Source: Chitinophagales bacterium (GTDB lineage: Bacteria > Bacteroidota > Bacteroidia > Chitinophagales > JADJOU01). Taken from it: a stretch of 64,000 nucleotides of DNA. The notes beneath the pieces were generated by a model. The model was not told the DNA's origin. It made no database searches and worked only from the letters and a program-made list of their open reading frames with translations. Shown here piece after piece: positions 23,686 through 33,798 of this stretch (position 1 is the first letter of the stretch; every line of letters begins with the position of its first letter). A program made the position numbers and the translations under genes. Location: positions 1 to 64,000 of the forward strand of contig JAEUUY010000020.1 in assembly GCA_016787225.1 (NCBI GenBank). Direction: 5' to 3'.

Positions 23686-25329
23686 CTAATATGTAATGCG
23701 AACACCACCTTGTCCATTTATACCAATAGTTGGAAATCCAATTTGATTGGCAATTTTGGAGTCTAGTAAATTATTCCCATTCGCAAATATATAAAAGTTT
23801 TTAGAAATATGGTATTCCAGCCCCAGATTTAAGTCAAATAAAATAGGATTTGTAATCTCGTTGCCCAATATTTCTGTTTTCACACCACCGACAGCAAATC
23901 CATTAAAGAAGAAATTTAACTTCTTACTCGCCTTTAAATTAGCACCTAACGTTAGGCGTTGCCCCGGTAAATTATAAGCTATTGCAGGATTTCTGGATAT
24001 ATCATACAAAAAAATATCCCCTTTTATAAAGGTAGACCAGCGTTCTTCTTGCATATAGGTGAGCTCCAAAGAAATATTATTTATAGTCATCTGATTTTCA
24101 ATCTGACTATTTAAAAATCGAGGATTGACGGCATCATTTCTAAACAATAAAGCATCTTTCATAACTTTTTGTATGAAATTGGCTTGGTAACTGATGCCAC
24201 GATATACACCTTTAAGACCGGCACCTCTACTTTCCACTATGGTATTTGGTAATAATTGATTAGTAAAAACAATAAATGGGTTGGCAGCAAAATGATTTTG
24301 CATTCTATTGAGTTCTAAATTTCTCTTCCATATAGCATATACGTTCAAAAAATTTGGGACAACTTCTACCTCAGCATTCAGATATGGTAAGCCATAATAT
24401 GTTTGTTTTGAATTGTTTATAGCCATGGATAAATTTAGACCACCTACTATTTTTAAAGCTTTCGATCTATACTCTACTTGAGGCATGAGATGAGCAATCC
24501 ACTTGTCCGTAAAAGTATCTGCAGAAAAATTATAATATTGACCGCCTCCTTGCAATTTTAATAATATATCATCCTTTAGTTTATAGCTGAGCTCTGACTT
24601 AAGATTCGCATAGAATTCGTGGTTATCTCTCGTTAGATTTACCAGACCTAATTTATCTAAGCCAAAGTTTAGATCCATAGTATTTATTATAGAGATTGAC
24701 TTTTGTTCACTACTTTCTCTTTGCAAGACAGCAGAAATACCACCATTGAAATAGTTGCGAGTAGCTTCGTCCTTAAATCCTGACTCTGCTAGGTTTCCAT
24801 AAAAATTGTAATATTTATGCTGTAAATTCAGCCTCGGTTTAAATATCCAATTTTTAAAAGACTTGGTAATTTCAGCTTCAGCCTTTGATTCACTATATTT
24901 TTGAAAAGAATCTGGTGAACGCCAAGCGGAATGATGAAAAACATGAACTCTACTAGGTGTTTTAGACTTTTCATTATGATGTGACCATTCGAAAATTGGA
25001 TTAAAAGAACTGCCAAATCCCATTCTAACAAAATTTGTGTTTTGAAAGAAGATATTACGCTGCTTAAAAGCAATAGGCTCTATAGTTGATGGTTCAAATT
25101 TAAACTGCTCTATTCTATCAGGTAATTTATATACCAGTTTTTTCTGGGTTGTTTTTTCCTTAAATTTAGGATAATAATTGATAGGTTCATGTATTTTAGA
25201 AGCCTCTTCTATAAATACATTATAATCCTTTACGACCTTTATCTCCACTGGATCTATATTATTCTCCTGCTGAGCAAAGACTGTAATGTTCAAAACAGTC
25301 AATATTCCCAAAACAATTCTTTTATTCAT
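23686..25329 (-). CDS. TonB-dependent receptor-like outer-membrane beta barrel
   Basis: A 547-residue protein with a signal peptide (MNKRIVLGILTVLNITVFAQ) and a body of alternating aromatic strands typical of an outer-membrane barrel (IFEWSHHNEKS, HKYYNFYGNL, YRGISYQANF), ending GQGGVRITY with a terminal aromatic residue. The late part (YHISKNFYIFANGNNLLDSK) resembles the barrel end of TonB-dependent receptors, but a plug domain and TonB box are not visible, so it may be gated differently or not TonB-dependent. It lies between the HU-SPOR gene and the large TPR gene on the same strand and is probably co-transcribed with both. Confidence 0.7.
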   Translation of the reverse strand: MNKRIVLGILTVLNITVFAQQENNIDPVEIKVVKDYNVFIEEASKIHEPINYYPKFKEKTTQKKLVYKLPDRIEQFKFEPSTIEPIAFKQRNIFFQNTNFVRMGFGSSFNPIFEWSHHNEKSKTPSRVHVFHHSAWRSPDSFQKYSESKAEAEITKSFKNWIFKPRLNLQHKYYNFYGNLAESGFKDEATRNYFNGGISAVLQRESSEQKSISIINTMDLNFGLDKLGLVNLTRDNHEFYANLKSELSYKLKDDILLKLQGGGQYYNFSADTFTDKWIAHLMPQVEYRSKALKIVGGLNLSMAINNSKQTYYGLPYLNAEVEVVPNFLNVYAIWKRNLELNRMQNHFAANPFIVFTNQLLPNTIVESRGAGLKGVYRGISYQANFIQKVMKDALLFRNDAVNPRFLNSQIENQMTINNISLELTYMQEERWSTFIKGDIFLYDISRNPAIAYNLPGQRLTLGANLKASKKLNFFFNGFAVGGVKTEILGNEITNPILFDLNLGLEYHISKNFYIFANGNNLLDSKIANQIGFPTIGINGQGGVRITY

Positions 25330-25335
25330 ATTTAT

Positions 25336-25395
25336 TTTGTCTAATTTCTAATTTCTAAAATCTAACTTCTAATATCTAACATCTAACATCTAACA
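25336..25395 (-). repeat. TTAGA-rich spacer repeat (copy 3)
   Basis: This is the longest copy. Plus-strand tctaatttctaatttctaaaa, tctaacttctaat and atctaac words fill the whole gap between the TPR gene stop and the start of the barrel gene. On the sense strand they read as repeated GTTAGAT. Confidence 0.6.
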
Positions 25396-25396
25396 A

Positions 25397-28300
25397 TTAC
25401 TTGTACTTAACTTTTGACTGCGATTTTATACTGGTATTAACCTCTGCTAATCGTTCTCGTGCTTCTTTAAGAATTTCTTCTTCTCCTTGATAATTATTGA
25501 TAATACTTTCCAAGGTTGCTTTGGCTTGAAAATCATCTTTCATTTTATGGTAGTTATACCCGATAAGAATAAAATAGCGTACTACCCATGATTCATAAGA
25601 ACCATATTCATCCTTTGACTTGAGGAGAATCTCATTTGATTTTTTGAATTCCTTCAACATGTGGTGAGAGGAGGCCAGATAATAGGTGCATTCAGCCCCT
25701 TTAATACTGCTTTTGTCTTTAGCCAAAGCTTCTAATAAAGGAATGGCAGTCTTATAATTTTGAGTATGATACAGTGAAATGGCTTTAAAATAAAAAGCTT
25801 CTGTTTTGATTTCTTGACTAATTCCCTCATCATTTTCTATCAGCTTAGCTATTTCTATGACCTCATGATAGTTCTTCAGTCTATAATTGGATTTTAACAA
25901 ACCAATTTTTGCAAGCTGTTTATTCTGAATGGTAGAGGCCACAGCTTGAAGCTTTTGATAGAGTGTTTTAGCCTTAGAATAATCTTTACTGTTGTTATAG
26001 TTGAAGTAGGCAGTCTTGACCACCGCTCTTTCATAATAGGGGTTGGTATTATCCTTTGTAAGATAATCATATTCATCAATAGCTTCTGCGTACATTTTTT
26101 TGGCTGAGTAGCACTCTGCTTTGAGATAATGAGCCTTGAGACTAAATATACCCTTTGGAAACTTTTCTAGATATTTATTGAAGATAATAATGGCATTATC
26201 GTAATGCTGATTAGCATATAATTCTTCTCCTGATTCAAATAACAAACTATCCTGTTCTGTGAGACCTAATTGTTTTGAATCAGGCAAGGTAGCTGTGAAA
26301 TTAATATATTCCTCTGGTTTTCCCTGACTAATATATATTTCTCTAATCGCTTTTAAGGCCTGATCCGATTCTGTAGAATTGGTATAATTTTTAACAACAG
26401 CTATATATTTATTCAAAGCTTCAGTTAAATTTTGGTTATTGTAGTAAATGGTCGCCAGCCTCATGAGTGATTTTGGAATATATTCCTGCGATTTTGATTT
26501 GGAGATTATATCATTATAGGTCTGAATAGCCATTTCATAATTTTTGTCGTCTTCATAGGCCAGTCCCAGTTGGTAATTCGCATCATTATAATAAATGGAA
26601 TTTGGCACCTCTCTCATCAACTTACTCAAGGTTGAGATTTTGTCTTTAAAATTCTTTTTTATGCCATCGATATTTGCTTTTTGTAAGGTTGCATAATCAT
26701 ATCCCTGACCTCGTCTAAGAGAAATTTTGGAATACTGTTTATAAGCTTCATCATATTTTTTATTCATAAAATAAATATCTGCGATTCTCAAGTCAACATC
26801 TTGCATGGTATTGGAGACAGGTTGGTTTTGAGAGTAAATATAATTTTTCGCACTGTTTAAGAATTGCATTAGCGCGGCATCGAAGTCACGCTTGGTGTAT
26901 TGACAATATCCCAGACCATAATAGACATTGAAAAGTGTAGCATTTTGAGCAAACAATATCTTATTATTAATCAATAACGTATAAACCTGATAATACTCTT
27001 TCGAAGCTTCCTCTATTTGGCCACCTTTGTAAAGAATCTCAGCTCTTAAATAGCGAGCCTCTGCCTCTAATGCCTTGTCAAAATTATTTAGGATCGATTT
27101 TCGTAGGTATTTAAGTGCATTGGCGGTATCACCATTGTTATTTAGATTAACAGCATGGGTATAACAAACTTCTTGATACAGAATTTCATTACCCTCTTGT
27201 ATAGCTGGATTTTTTTCTATAATGCCTATTACTTGTGGATAATTATTTGAATTCAAAAGGGATAGAGTCAATAAATCCCAGGCTTCCTTCTGATATTTCG
27301 AGTTTGGATAACTTGTTATAAAATCGAAAAAATTATCTGTTGCTTGGTTATAATTCTTTAAATCAAAATTGAGTTTTCCTACATTAAATCTACTTTCTTC
27401 TTTTATTATGGAGTCTTGATTTAGCTGACTAGCCTGTTGAAAGGCAAACATGGCATTTTGTTTATCATTTGCTCTGAGATAGCAGTCTGCAAGGGCATAC
27501 ATGGCGTATTGACCAAAATTGTTACTTAACTGTAATTCTTTAAAATGTTCAATAGCAAAGGTATAATTCCCATTCTTGTATTCTGAAAATGCCAGTTGAT
27601 ACATATCCTCCGGACTTACCTTTTCCGAGGCTAACAAGTGCTTTAGTAGAAACTCTTCAGCCGATTTATAGTTAAGCAACTCAAAATGACTCTTTCCTAA
27701 GAGTTGGTTTTTAGATTCGCCTGCAGTATTATCATTTTCCAATAGTCTGATGACCTCTGTATAATTCTTATTGAGAAATTGTATTTGTGCTAAAATATAA
27801 TTTGCACCCTTGGTTTGGTCTTGACTTTTGATAGACTGTAGAAATTTTTCTGCCTGGGCAAAATCTTTTCTATTGAAGTAGATTACTCCTAAGTAATAGG
27901 CAGTTTCAGATTTATATTTTGACTTCTTAATTGTGAGGCTTTTTTCAAAATAATTAGCTGCTTTAGTAGGTTTGTTATTTTCAAGTAAAGCATAGGCATA
28001 GTGAAAGTAGAAATCGTCCTTCCAATCTTCATTGAGAGATTGCTCAGAGGTGGAAGCAAACCATTTTTCTGCTAATTCATAATTTGATTTACTAAAATAA
28101 TACTCCCCCAAATGATAAGCCAATTGATTTTTTCTAGAATCATGAGTTTTGTCATAGAGTTTTAAAAGACTTTGCTCTGCCTCAGGTAGTTTCAGTTTAC
28201 CTGCCAAATATGCTTTGTAATAAGTGGCTTCTTGTTTATAGTAGTTTATATTGCTGAGTTGTTCTTCATGTATAGTCGTATTAGACACTAATTCAAAGAA

Positions 28301-28456
28301 TTGGTAAGCTTGCCTATAATCTTGATTTTGAAGGAAAATGAGAGCTTGTTCATAATTTCTCAATACATCGATATGAATCGTATTGGATTGGCTTTTAAGG
28401 CTATGGACACTGAGGAATATCAGCAAACTAGCCAAACATAGTTTAAGAATGCGCAT
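25397..28456 (-). CDS. large tetratricopeptide-repeat protein
   Basis: A 1019-residue secreted or periplasmic protein: signal peptide (MRILKLCLASLLIFLSVHSL) followed by about 25 helical repeats with TPR spacing, for example AYFSKSNYELAEKWF-like units, YLGVIYFNRKDFAQAEKFL, YQLAFSEYKNGNYTFAIEHF and YNLGLAYEDDKNYEMAIQTY-like units. No catalytic domain is seen. TPR stacks of this size act as protein-binding scaffolds. Its neighbours, an outer-membrane barrel and an HU-SPOR membrane protein, suggest an envelope-spanning complex, which is inference. The 191-base gap upstream is shared with the divergent peptide-binding lipoprotein gene. Confidence 0.85.
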   Translation of the reverse strand: MRILKLCLASLLIFLSVHSLKSQSNTIHIDVLRNYEQALIFLQNQDYRQAYQFFELVSNTTIHEEQLSNINYYKQEATYYKAYLAGKLKLPEAEQSLLKLYDKTHDSRKNQLAYHLGEYYFSKSNYELAEKWFASTSEQSLNEDWKDDFYFHYAYALLENNKPTKAANYFEKSLTIKKSKYKSETAYYLGVIYFNRKDFAQAEKFLQSIKSQDQTKGANYILAQIQFLNKNYTEVIRLLENDNTAGESKNQLLGKSHFELLNYKSAEEFLLKHLLASEKVSPEDMYQLAFSEYKNGNYTFAIEHFKELQLSNNFGQYAMYALADCYLRANDKQNAMFAFQQASQLNQDSIIKEESRFNVGKLNFDLKNYNQATDNFFDFITSYPNSKYQKEAWDLLTLSLLNSNNYPQVIGIIEKNPAIQEGNEILYQEVCYTHAVNLNNNGDTANALKYLRKSILNNFDKALEAEARYLRAEILYKGGQIEEASKEYYQVYTLLINNKILFAQNATLFNVYYGLGYCQYTKRDFDAALMQFLNSAKNYIYSQNQPVSNTMQDVDLRIADIYFMNKKYDEAYKQYSKISLRRGQGYDYATLQKANIDGIKKNFKDKISTLSKLMREVPNSIYYNDANYQLGLAYEDDKNYEMAIQTYNDIISKSKSQEYIPKSLMRLATIYYNNQNLTEALNKYIAVVKNYTNSTESDQALKAIREIYISQGKPEEYINFTATLPDSKQLGLTEQDSLLFESGEELYANQHYDNAIIIFNKYLEKFPKGIFSLKAHYLKAECYSAKKMYAEAIDEYDYLTKDNTNPYYERAVVKTAYFNYNNSKDYSKAKTLYQKLQAVASTIQNKQLAKIGLLKSNYRLKNYHEVIEIAKLIENDEGISQEIKTEAFYFKAISLYHTQNYKTAIPLLEALAKDKSSIKGAECTYYLASSHHMLKEFKKSNEILLKSKDEYGSYESWVVRYFILIGYNYHKMKDDFQAKATLESIINNYQGEEEILKEARERLAEVNTSIKSQSKVKYK

Positions 28457-28610
28457 AATGATAATCTTACTAAATATATATCAAACGCAAAATAAAGCTA
28501 TTTTAATGTGGATATGCAGCTAGTTTATTCACAATTAACATGCTATGTAGCAAATTATAGAATATTGCCCTTAGCTAGTAAAAAAACTTAAAGACATGAG
28601 GAGTTTAATA

Positions 28611-28618
28611 TAAATTTG
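28611..28618 (+). promoter_or_regulatory. -7 box TAnnTTTG for the first peptide-binding protein
   Basis: TAAATTTG, 28 bases before the ATG at 28647. Confidence 0.45.
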
Positions 28619-28646
28619 CCTTTTAATAAAAATTTAACTTATAGTA

Positions 28647-30398
28647 ATGAACAAAAAAACAATTTTTAGCTTGTTGTTAGTTGCCACAGTTCTGTCGGTA
28701 GCCTTGTTTTCATGCAAAGGAAAAGCCAAAGGAGGAGGGACACTCAATATTAGAATTTCTGCGGATTTAGATAAGCTAAATCCTATCACTTTAACTACGA
28801 ACGACGCGAGAAAAGCTGCTGATTTAATGTTTGCTTCTCTTAATGGCACTAACCCTGTGCCAGATTACAATTTAACACCTTACTTAGTAAAAGAGAATGC
28901 CAAAATCACAGAAATTACAGATGGTGAGTTCAAAGGTGGTATTCGCTTGGACTATGAAATAAGAGAAGATGCTAAATGGGACAATGGTACTCCAGTTACA
29001 GGTCATGATTATGCTTTTACCATAAAGGCTTTATTAAATCCTAAGGTCAATTGTGAACCATTGCGAGGTTATTATAGTTGGCTTGCCGATATTATAGTGG
29101 ACAATGATAATCCTAAAAAATTTAGTGTTATTGCCAATAAAAAGTACTATATGATAGAAGAGTTTGCAGGAGGTTATGTGATACCTGAATACAATTATGA
29201 CCCTGAGCAAGTCATGAGAAAATTCTCTATTAAGGATATGAACACTGATGTTAAGCGTTCAGCACTGCGCGAAAATGTCGATATTATAAAATTTGCGGAG
29301 TCTTTTAATAGCGAAAAGTATCAGCGTGATCCGCAGTTCATTACGGGTGCAGGACCTTATAAATTAGAATCATGGACTACTGGTCAGGAAGTTATACTAG
29401 TTAAAAAAGATAGCTGGTGGGGTAATGCACACTCTGCGGATAGGACTTTCTGGGCTTATCCAAAGAGGATAAAAATAAAAATCATCAATGATGACAACAC
29501 TGCAATGACAGCTCTAAAAGATGGACAAATTGATAATTACGTAGCAATTAAAGCAAAAGATTTCAAAGAGTTGAATGCAAATGATAAATTTAAAGAAAAG
29601 TTTAATTTATCAAAAATAGGTCGATTAAGTTATTCTTTTATTGGAATTAATCTTAGAAATGAAAAATTTCAAGATGTGCGAGTAAGAAAAGCCTTGGCTC
29701 ATTCCGTTAATAGAGATAAAATAAATGAAATTATTTCATTTGGAGAAAGTACTAAAACTGAAAGTTTTGCACACTCTACCCAGCCTCACTATAATAAAAA
29801 TCTAAAGGAATATGAATTTAGTATAGAAAAAGCTTCTAAGCTGCTAGATGAAGCAGGTTGGAAAGATAGCGATGGTGATGGTATAAGAGATAAAGTACTC
29901 AATGGTAGAAAGACTCAATTAAGTATTGAATACAAAATACCAAAAGATGAAGTAGCTAAAAATCAAGGATTAATTATCCAAGAAGGTCTCAAGAAAGTTG
30001 GAATCGACTTTAAAATAGTAGAAAAAGAGTGGACAGTTCTAGTTGGCGAATTAGATAAACATCAATTTGAAATGTATGCTATGGGCTTTACAATCTCTCC
30101 TAAAATGTCAGATCCTAAGCAACAATGGCATACTTCTAGCGCTGTGCCAGGAGGAAGCAATAATGTTGGCTGGGGTGATGCAGCATCTGATAAGCTTATA
30201 GAAGAAATTGGGGCAGAATTGAATCTTGAAAAGCGTCAAGAATTAAATAAACAACTTCAACAAAGAGTTCATGATGAAGTACCTGTAATTTTCATGTTTA
30301 ATGGAGTAAATCGTATAGCAAGCAGTAAGAAATTTGAAATAGAAAATATAATGATCTCCCTAGGTGTTTTATATAACGAGTTCAAAAGCATCAAATAG
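28647..30398 (+). CDS. family 5 oligopeptide/dipeptide-binding lipoprotein (first copy)
   Basis: A 583-residue ABC-transporter solute-binding protein. The lipoprotein signal ends VALFSC (Cys near 23), so it is anchored in a membrane facing the periplasm or surface. The family 5 fold is marked by YEIREDAKWDNGTPVTGHDY (near 109-128), GAGPYKLESWTTGQEV, KALAHSVNRDKINEI and a C-terminal DEVPVIFMFN. It would deliver peptides, possibly cell-wall peptides, to the Opp/Dpp permeases downstream. A calcium-loop-like DSDGDGIRD is visible near 408. It is closely paralogous to the next gene. A strong terminator follows, so it can be transcribed alone. Confidence 0.88.
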   Translation: MNKKTIFSLLLVATVLSVALFSCKGKAKGGGTLNIRISADLDKLNPITLTTNDARKAADLMFASLNGTNPVPDYNLTPYLVKENAKITEITDGEFKGGIRLDYEIREDAKWDNGTPVTGHDYAFTIKALLNPKVNCEPLRGYYSWLADIIVDNDNPKKFSVIANKKYYMIEEFAGGYVIPEYNYDPEQVMRKFSIKDMNTDVKRSALRENVDIIKFAESFNSEKYQRDPQFITGAGPYKLESWTTGQEVILVKKDSWWGNAHSADRTFWAYPKRIKIKIINDDNTAMTALKDGQIDNYVAIKAKDFKELNANDKFKEKFNLSKIGRLSYSFIGINLRNEKFQDVRVRKALAHSVNRDKINEIISFGESTKTESFAHSTQPHYNKNLKEYEFSIEKASKLLDEAGWKDSDGDGIRDKVLNGRKTQLSIEYKIPKDEVAKNQGLIIQEGLKKVGIDFKIVEKEWTVLVGELDKHQFEMYAMGFTISPKMSDPKQQWHTSSAVPGGSNNVGWGDAASDKLIEEIGAELNLEKRQELNKQLQQRVHDEVPVIFMFNGVNRIASSKKFEIENIMISLGVLYNEFKSIK

Positions 30399-30420
30399 TT
30401 GATATCAAAATTATCACAAC

Positions 30421-30451
30421 AAAAATGCCACTGAATTTCAGTGGCATTTTT
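30421..30451 (+). terminator. Rho-independent terminator between the two peptide-binding genes
   Basis: A near-perfect hairpin, AAAAATGCCACTGAA against TTCAGTGGCATTTTT with one central base, 22 bases after the stop at 30398. It works on either strand. It separates the first peptide-binding gene from the rest of the cluster. Confidence 0.9.
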
Positions 30452-30513
30452 GTTATCACAATAACTTATATTATATCTTACGACAAAATACCCCTAGTTT
30501 TAAAATAAAATGA

Positions 30514-30521
30514 TAAATTTG
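30514..30521 (+). promoter_or_regulatory. -7 box TAnnTTTG for the second peptide-binding protein
   Basis: TAAATTTG, 25 bases before the ATG at 30547 and after the terminator. It supports separate transcription of the second copy with the permeases. Confidence 0.5.
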
Positions 30522-30546
30522 CCATACTTAAACAATTAATAAATTG

Positions 30547-32304
30547 ATGAACACACGAAGTTGTTATTATTTTCTCATCTCATGTTTATTTTTATTGGGC
30601 GTCTTTCATAGTGGATGCAAAGGCAAAAAAAGCTTGGATAGAGCCTTAGTCGTTCGGCACATGGCTGATCCAGACATGCTCAATCCACTCAATTCTAAAA
30701 GTGCGAATGCCAATGAAATCAATGGACTTATATTCGCTTCCATTAATTCGATGGAAATGAAGTGCGAGTACGATTTAGTACCTTTCTTAACAAAGCAGTT
30801 GGGGATTGTTTCTGAAATTACCGAAGGTGACTTCAAAGGTGGAATGAAGATAGAATATGAAATAAGAGAAGAGGCTAAGTGGGATAATGGAGATCCTGTA
30901 ACAGCGAATGACTATGTATTCACCCTGAAAGCAATTTTAAACCCTCAAACCAATTGTCTCCATCTAAAATCTATGTTTGACTGGGTAGGAGATGTAGTAA
31001 TAGATCCTAGTAATCCTAGGAAATATACCGTTTACTCTAGGAAGAAGTATTTCAAGATAGAAGAATTCGCAGGCTATGTAATTATACCTGAATATAATTA
31101 TGACCCTAAGAAACTGATGCGGAAGTTTTCTTTAAGAGAGTTGTACGATCCTGAAAAAAGGGAAGCTCTAAAGCTGGATGCTGATATCAACGCCTTTGCC
31201 ACGGAGTTTAATTCGGAAAAATTTCAGCGCGATCCTAAATTTATAACTGGATTAGGTCCATATAAATTGGAGTCATGGACGACAGGACAAGAAATAGTAT
31301 TGACCCGCAAAGAAAACTGGTGGGGTGATCAATTTAGAGACGAACGACATTTTTGGGCTTATCCTAAAAAAATTAAGTTCAAGATAATTAACGATCAAAA
31401 TACAGCTTTAACTACGTTAAAGGACGATGGATTAGATATATTCTATGGTATGCCTGCCAAAGAATTTATGGACTTAGATCAGAATAGAGAATTTAAAAAT
31501 AAGTTTAGAACAGACAAAAAGGATATTTTAGCCTACACGTTCCTTTACTTTAATTTAAGAAATAAAAAGTTTCAAGATTTTAATGTGCGAAAAGCTATTG
31601 CTCATGCTATTAATCGCAAGAAAATAAACGATGCGATCAATAATGGAGAAAATATTCTAACAGAGAGTTTTATTCACCCTAGTCAAAAAACTTATGATAA
31701 GACTTTAAAACCTTATGAATTTGATTTGAAGCTAGCCAACCAATTATTGGATCAAGCAGGGTGGATAGATACCGATGGAGATGGTATTCGAGATAAGGAA
31801 ATTGATGGACAACGAATACCTCTTACTGTTAATTTTAAATATAATGCAGGTAATGAGCAACGAAAGAATACTGCCTTGATTATTCAAGAGGATTTTGTCA
31901 AAATAGGTATCAGCATGCAGATAGAAGCAAAAGAATGGTCTGTTTTCATTCAAGAACTAGGTAAGCATCAATTTGAAATGACCTATGCTGGTTTTGCAGT
32001 ACCTCCTAGAATCGGAGATCCTCGTCAGACATGGCATACGGAAAATGCTGTGCCCGGTGGAGATAATAACTCTGGTTGGGGAGGTCCAGAATCCGATAAA
32101 TTAATTGAGGATATAGGAAAAGAATTAGATCCGGATTTGCGCAGACAAATGTATATGAGTCTTCAAAAGATGATTCATGAAGATTTGCCCGTGGTTTTCC
32201 TCTTTGCTCCTAAGAATAGATTAGCACTCAGCAGAAGATACGATGTAGAATTCAACCTTGTTAGTCCGGGATTTCTTTTAAATGAATTTAAATTAGCTCA
32301 ATAG
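30547..32304 (+). CDS. family 5 oligopeptide/dipeptide-binding lipoprotein (second copy)
   Basis: About 585 residues, paralogous to the preceding gene along its whole length (shared YEIREEAKWDNGDPVTANDY, GLGPYKLESWTTGQEI and WHTENAVPGGDNNSGWG-type blocks). The lipobox is FHSGC (Cys near 23). ATG 30547 was chosen; a TTG directly before it is in frame. It has DTDGDGIRD, as in the first copy. It lies 7 bases before the permease gene and has its own promoter, so this copy is probably the dedicated partner of the permeases, while the first copy may be expressed differently or bind other peptides. Confidence 0.88.
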   Translation: MNTRSCYYFLISCLFLLGVFHSGCKGKKSLDRALVVRHMADPDMLNPLNSKSANANEINGLIFASINSMEMKCEYDLVPFLTKQLGIVSEITEGDFKGGMKIEYEIREEAKWDNGDPVTANDYVFTLKAILNPQTNCLHLKSMFDWVGDVVIDPSNPRKYTVYSRKKYFKIEEFAGYVIIPEYNYDPKKLMRKFSLRELYDPEKREALKLDADINAFATEFNSEKFQRDPKFITGLGPYKLESWTTGQEIVLTRKENWWGDQFRDERHFWAYPKKIKFKIINDQNTALTTLKDDGLDIFYGMPAKEFMDLDQNREFKNKFRTDKKDILAYTFLYFNLRNKKFQDFNVRKAIAHAINRKKINDAINNGENILTESFIHPSQKTYDKTLKPYEFDLKLANQLLDQAGWIDTDGDGIRDKEIDGQRIPLTVNFKYNAGNEQRKNTALIIQEDFVKIGISMQIEAKEWSVFIQELGKHQFEMTYAGFAVPPRIGDPRQTWHTENAVPGGDNNSGWGGPESDKLIEDIGKELDPDLRRQMYMSLQKMIHEDLPVVFLFAPKNRLALSRRYDVEFNLVSPGFLLNEFKLAQ

Positions 32305-32311
32305 ATTTTAT

Positions 32312-33787
32312 ATGTTTAAGTATATAGCCAAGCGTATTGCCTACTTTATTCCTACCTTATTGATTATTTCGTTGATTACATTTGGTCTCAGTAAGATAAC
32401 CCCAGGAGACCCAGTGAAACTTGCTTTAGGAAATCGAGATAGTGGTGGTGATGCTGGTCAGGCATTAGAGAAAATGGCTTCCGAAAAGGCTTATTATGAA
32501 AAAGCAGAAAATTTAGGATTAAATTTACCCACGTTTTATTTAGCATTGACTTCAGCTGCAGAGCCAGATACAATGCACAAGTTCGTTAAAAAAGTTGATA
32601 AGGAAACACTATCCTCATTAATTTCTCAATATGGCAATTGGAAGGAAATAGCAGCTTATCATAAGCAAATTAAAGATTTAGAATATAGTCTTTTTGATGT
32701 AGTGGTCGATAATACGATATTTGAGAATATGAAAGAAGTAAAACAAAAAGTTCAACTACTTTACATGACAAGTGATGATATGGACATCAATAATCATATA
32801 CAATCGTTGATAAAAAATACGGAAGGTCAACCAAGATTGAATAGTGTTTATTTAAAAACTCAGAAATTACAGGCAGCCTATAATGAAATGAAGGAGAAAA
32901 AAACACCACTTCAAAATTATATCCCTTCATTAAAATGGTATGGAACAGAAAATCAGTATCACAGATGGTTGTTTGGTAATGCTCCATGGTTTTTCGGTGA
33001 GGCACAGCCTGGGCAATCCAAAGGGTTTTTAAGAGGTGATTTCGGACAGTCCTATTTAGATAGTCGACCTATAGCCAGTAAACTAGCTGATGCTATTCCT
33101 TGGACGCTGCTTATGAATATACTGAGTTTAGTTATTTTCTATTCTATCTCAATACCAGTTGGGGTATTTAGTGCTACGAATAAAGGTAGTAAAGCTGATC
33201 GAATTTCAACTTTTGTTTTATTTTTGATGTATTCATTACCGAATTTCTGGATTGCAACCTTGTTAGTTACTTTTATCACTACCGATGAGTATGGTTTGAA
33301 TCTATTTCCAACTTATGGTTTGGGAGAAGTAGATGATGACATGTCATTTCTAGAAGTTGCAGGCACGAGAGCCTACCACCTAGTATTGCCAGTATTTTGC
33401 TTGGTTTATGGAGGCATAGCTTATGTATCGCGGCAAATGCGAACGGGTATGCTCAATACATTGGGTCAGGATTATATACGCACGGCGAGAGCGAAAGGTA
33501 ATGATGAAAAGACCGTAGTATGGAAGCATGCCTTTAGAAATTCTCTCATTCCTATTATTACTATTTTTGCAGGTATATTTCCTGCTTTGATAGGTGGTAG
33601 TTTTGTCATAGAATATATATTCAGTATTCCAGGTATGGGTAAGCTGGCTTTAGAGGCTCTTACTGCCAGAGATTTTCCTATGATATTCACCGTTATGATG
33701 CTAGGTGCTATATTGACCTTAGTAGGAAATTTAGTGGCAGATATTATGTATAGTGTTGTGGATCCAAGAATTTCATTTGATAAATAA
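32312..33787 (+). CDS. Opp/DppB-type ABC transporter permease with large insert
   Basis: A 491-residue inner-membrane permease. The first helix (YIAKRIAYFIPTLLIISLI) is followed by an unusual insert of about 200 residues (about 40-240) before the remaining helices; typical OppB/DppB proteins have about 100 residues there and total 310-340. The C-terminal half carries the conserved loop GMLNTLGQDYIRTARAKGN, which contacts the ATPase, and a final helix ending VVDPRISF. The insert probably faces the periplasm and could dock the binding lipoproteins. No ATPase gene lies in this cluster. Confidence 0.85.
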   Translation: MFKYIAKRIAYFIPTLLIISLITFGLSKITPGDPVKLALGNRDSGGDAGQALEKMASEKAYYEKAENLGLNLPTFYLALTSAAEPDTMHKFVKKVDKETLSSLISQYGNWKEIAAYHKQIKDLEYSLFDVVVDNTIFENMKEVKQKVQLLYMTSDDMDINNHIQSLIKNTEGQPRLNSVYLKTQKLQAAYNEMKEKKTPLQNYIPSLKWYGTENQYHRWLFGNAPWFFGEAQPGQSKGFLRGDFGQSYLDSRPIASKLADAIPWTLLMNILSLVIFYSISIPVGVFSATNKGSKADRISTFVLFLMYSLPNFWIATLLVTFITTDEYGLNLFPTYGLGEVDDDMSFLEVAGTRAYHLVLPVFCLVYGGIAYVSRQMRTGMLNTLGQDYIRTARAKGNDEKTVVWKHAFRNSLIPIITIFAGIFPALIGGSFVIEYIFSIPGMGKLALEALTARDFPMIFTVMMLGAILTLVGNLVADIMYSVVDPRISFDK

Positions 33788-33798
33788 TTTGTAGAACA

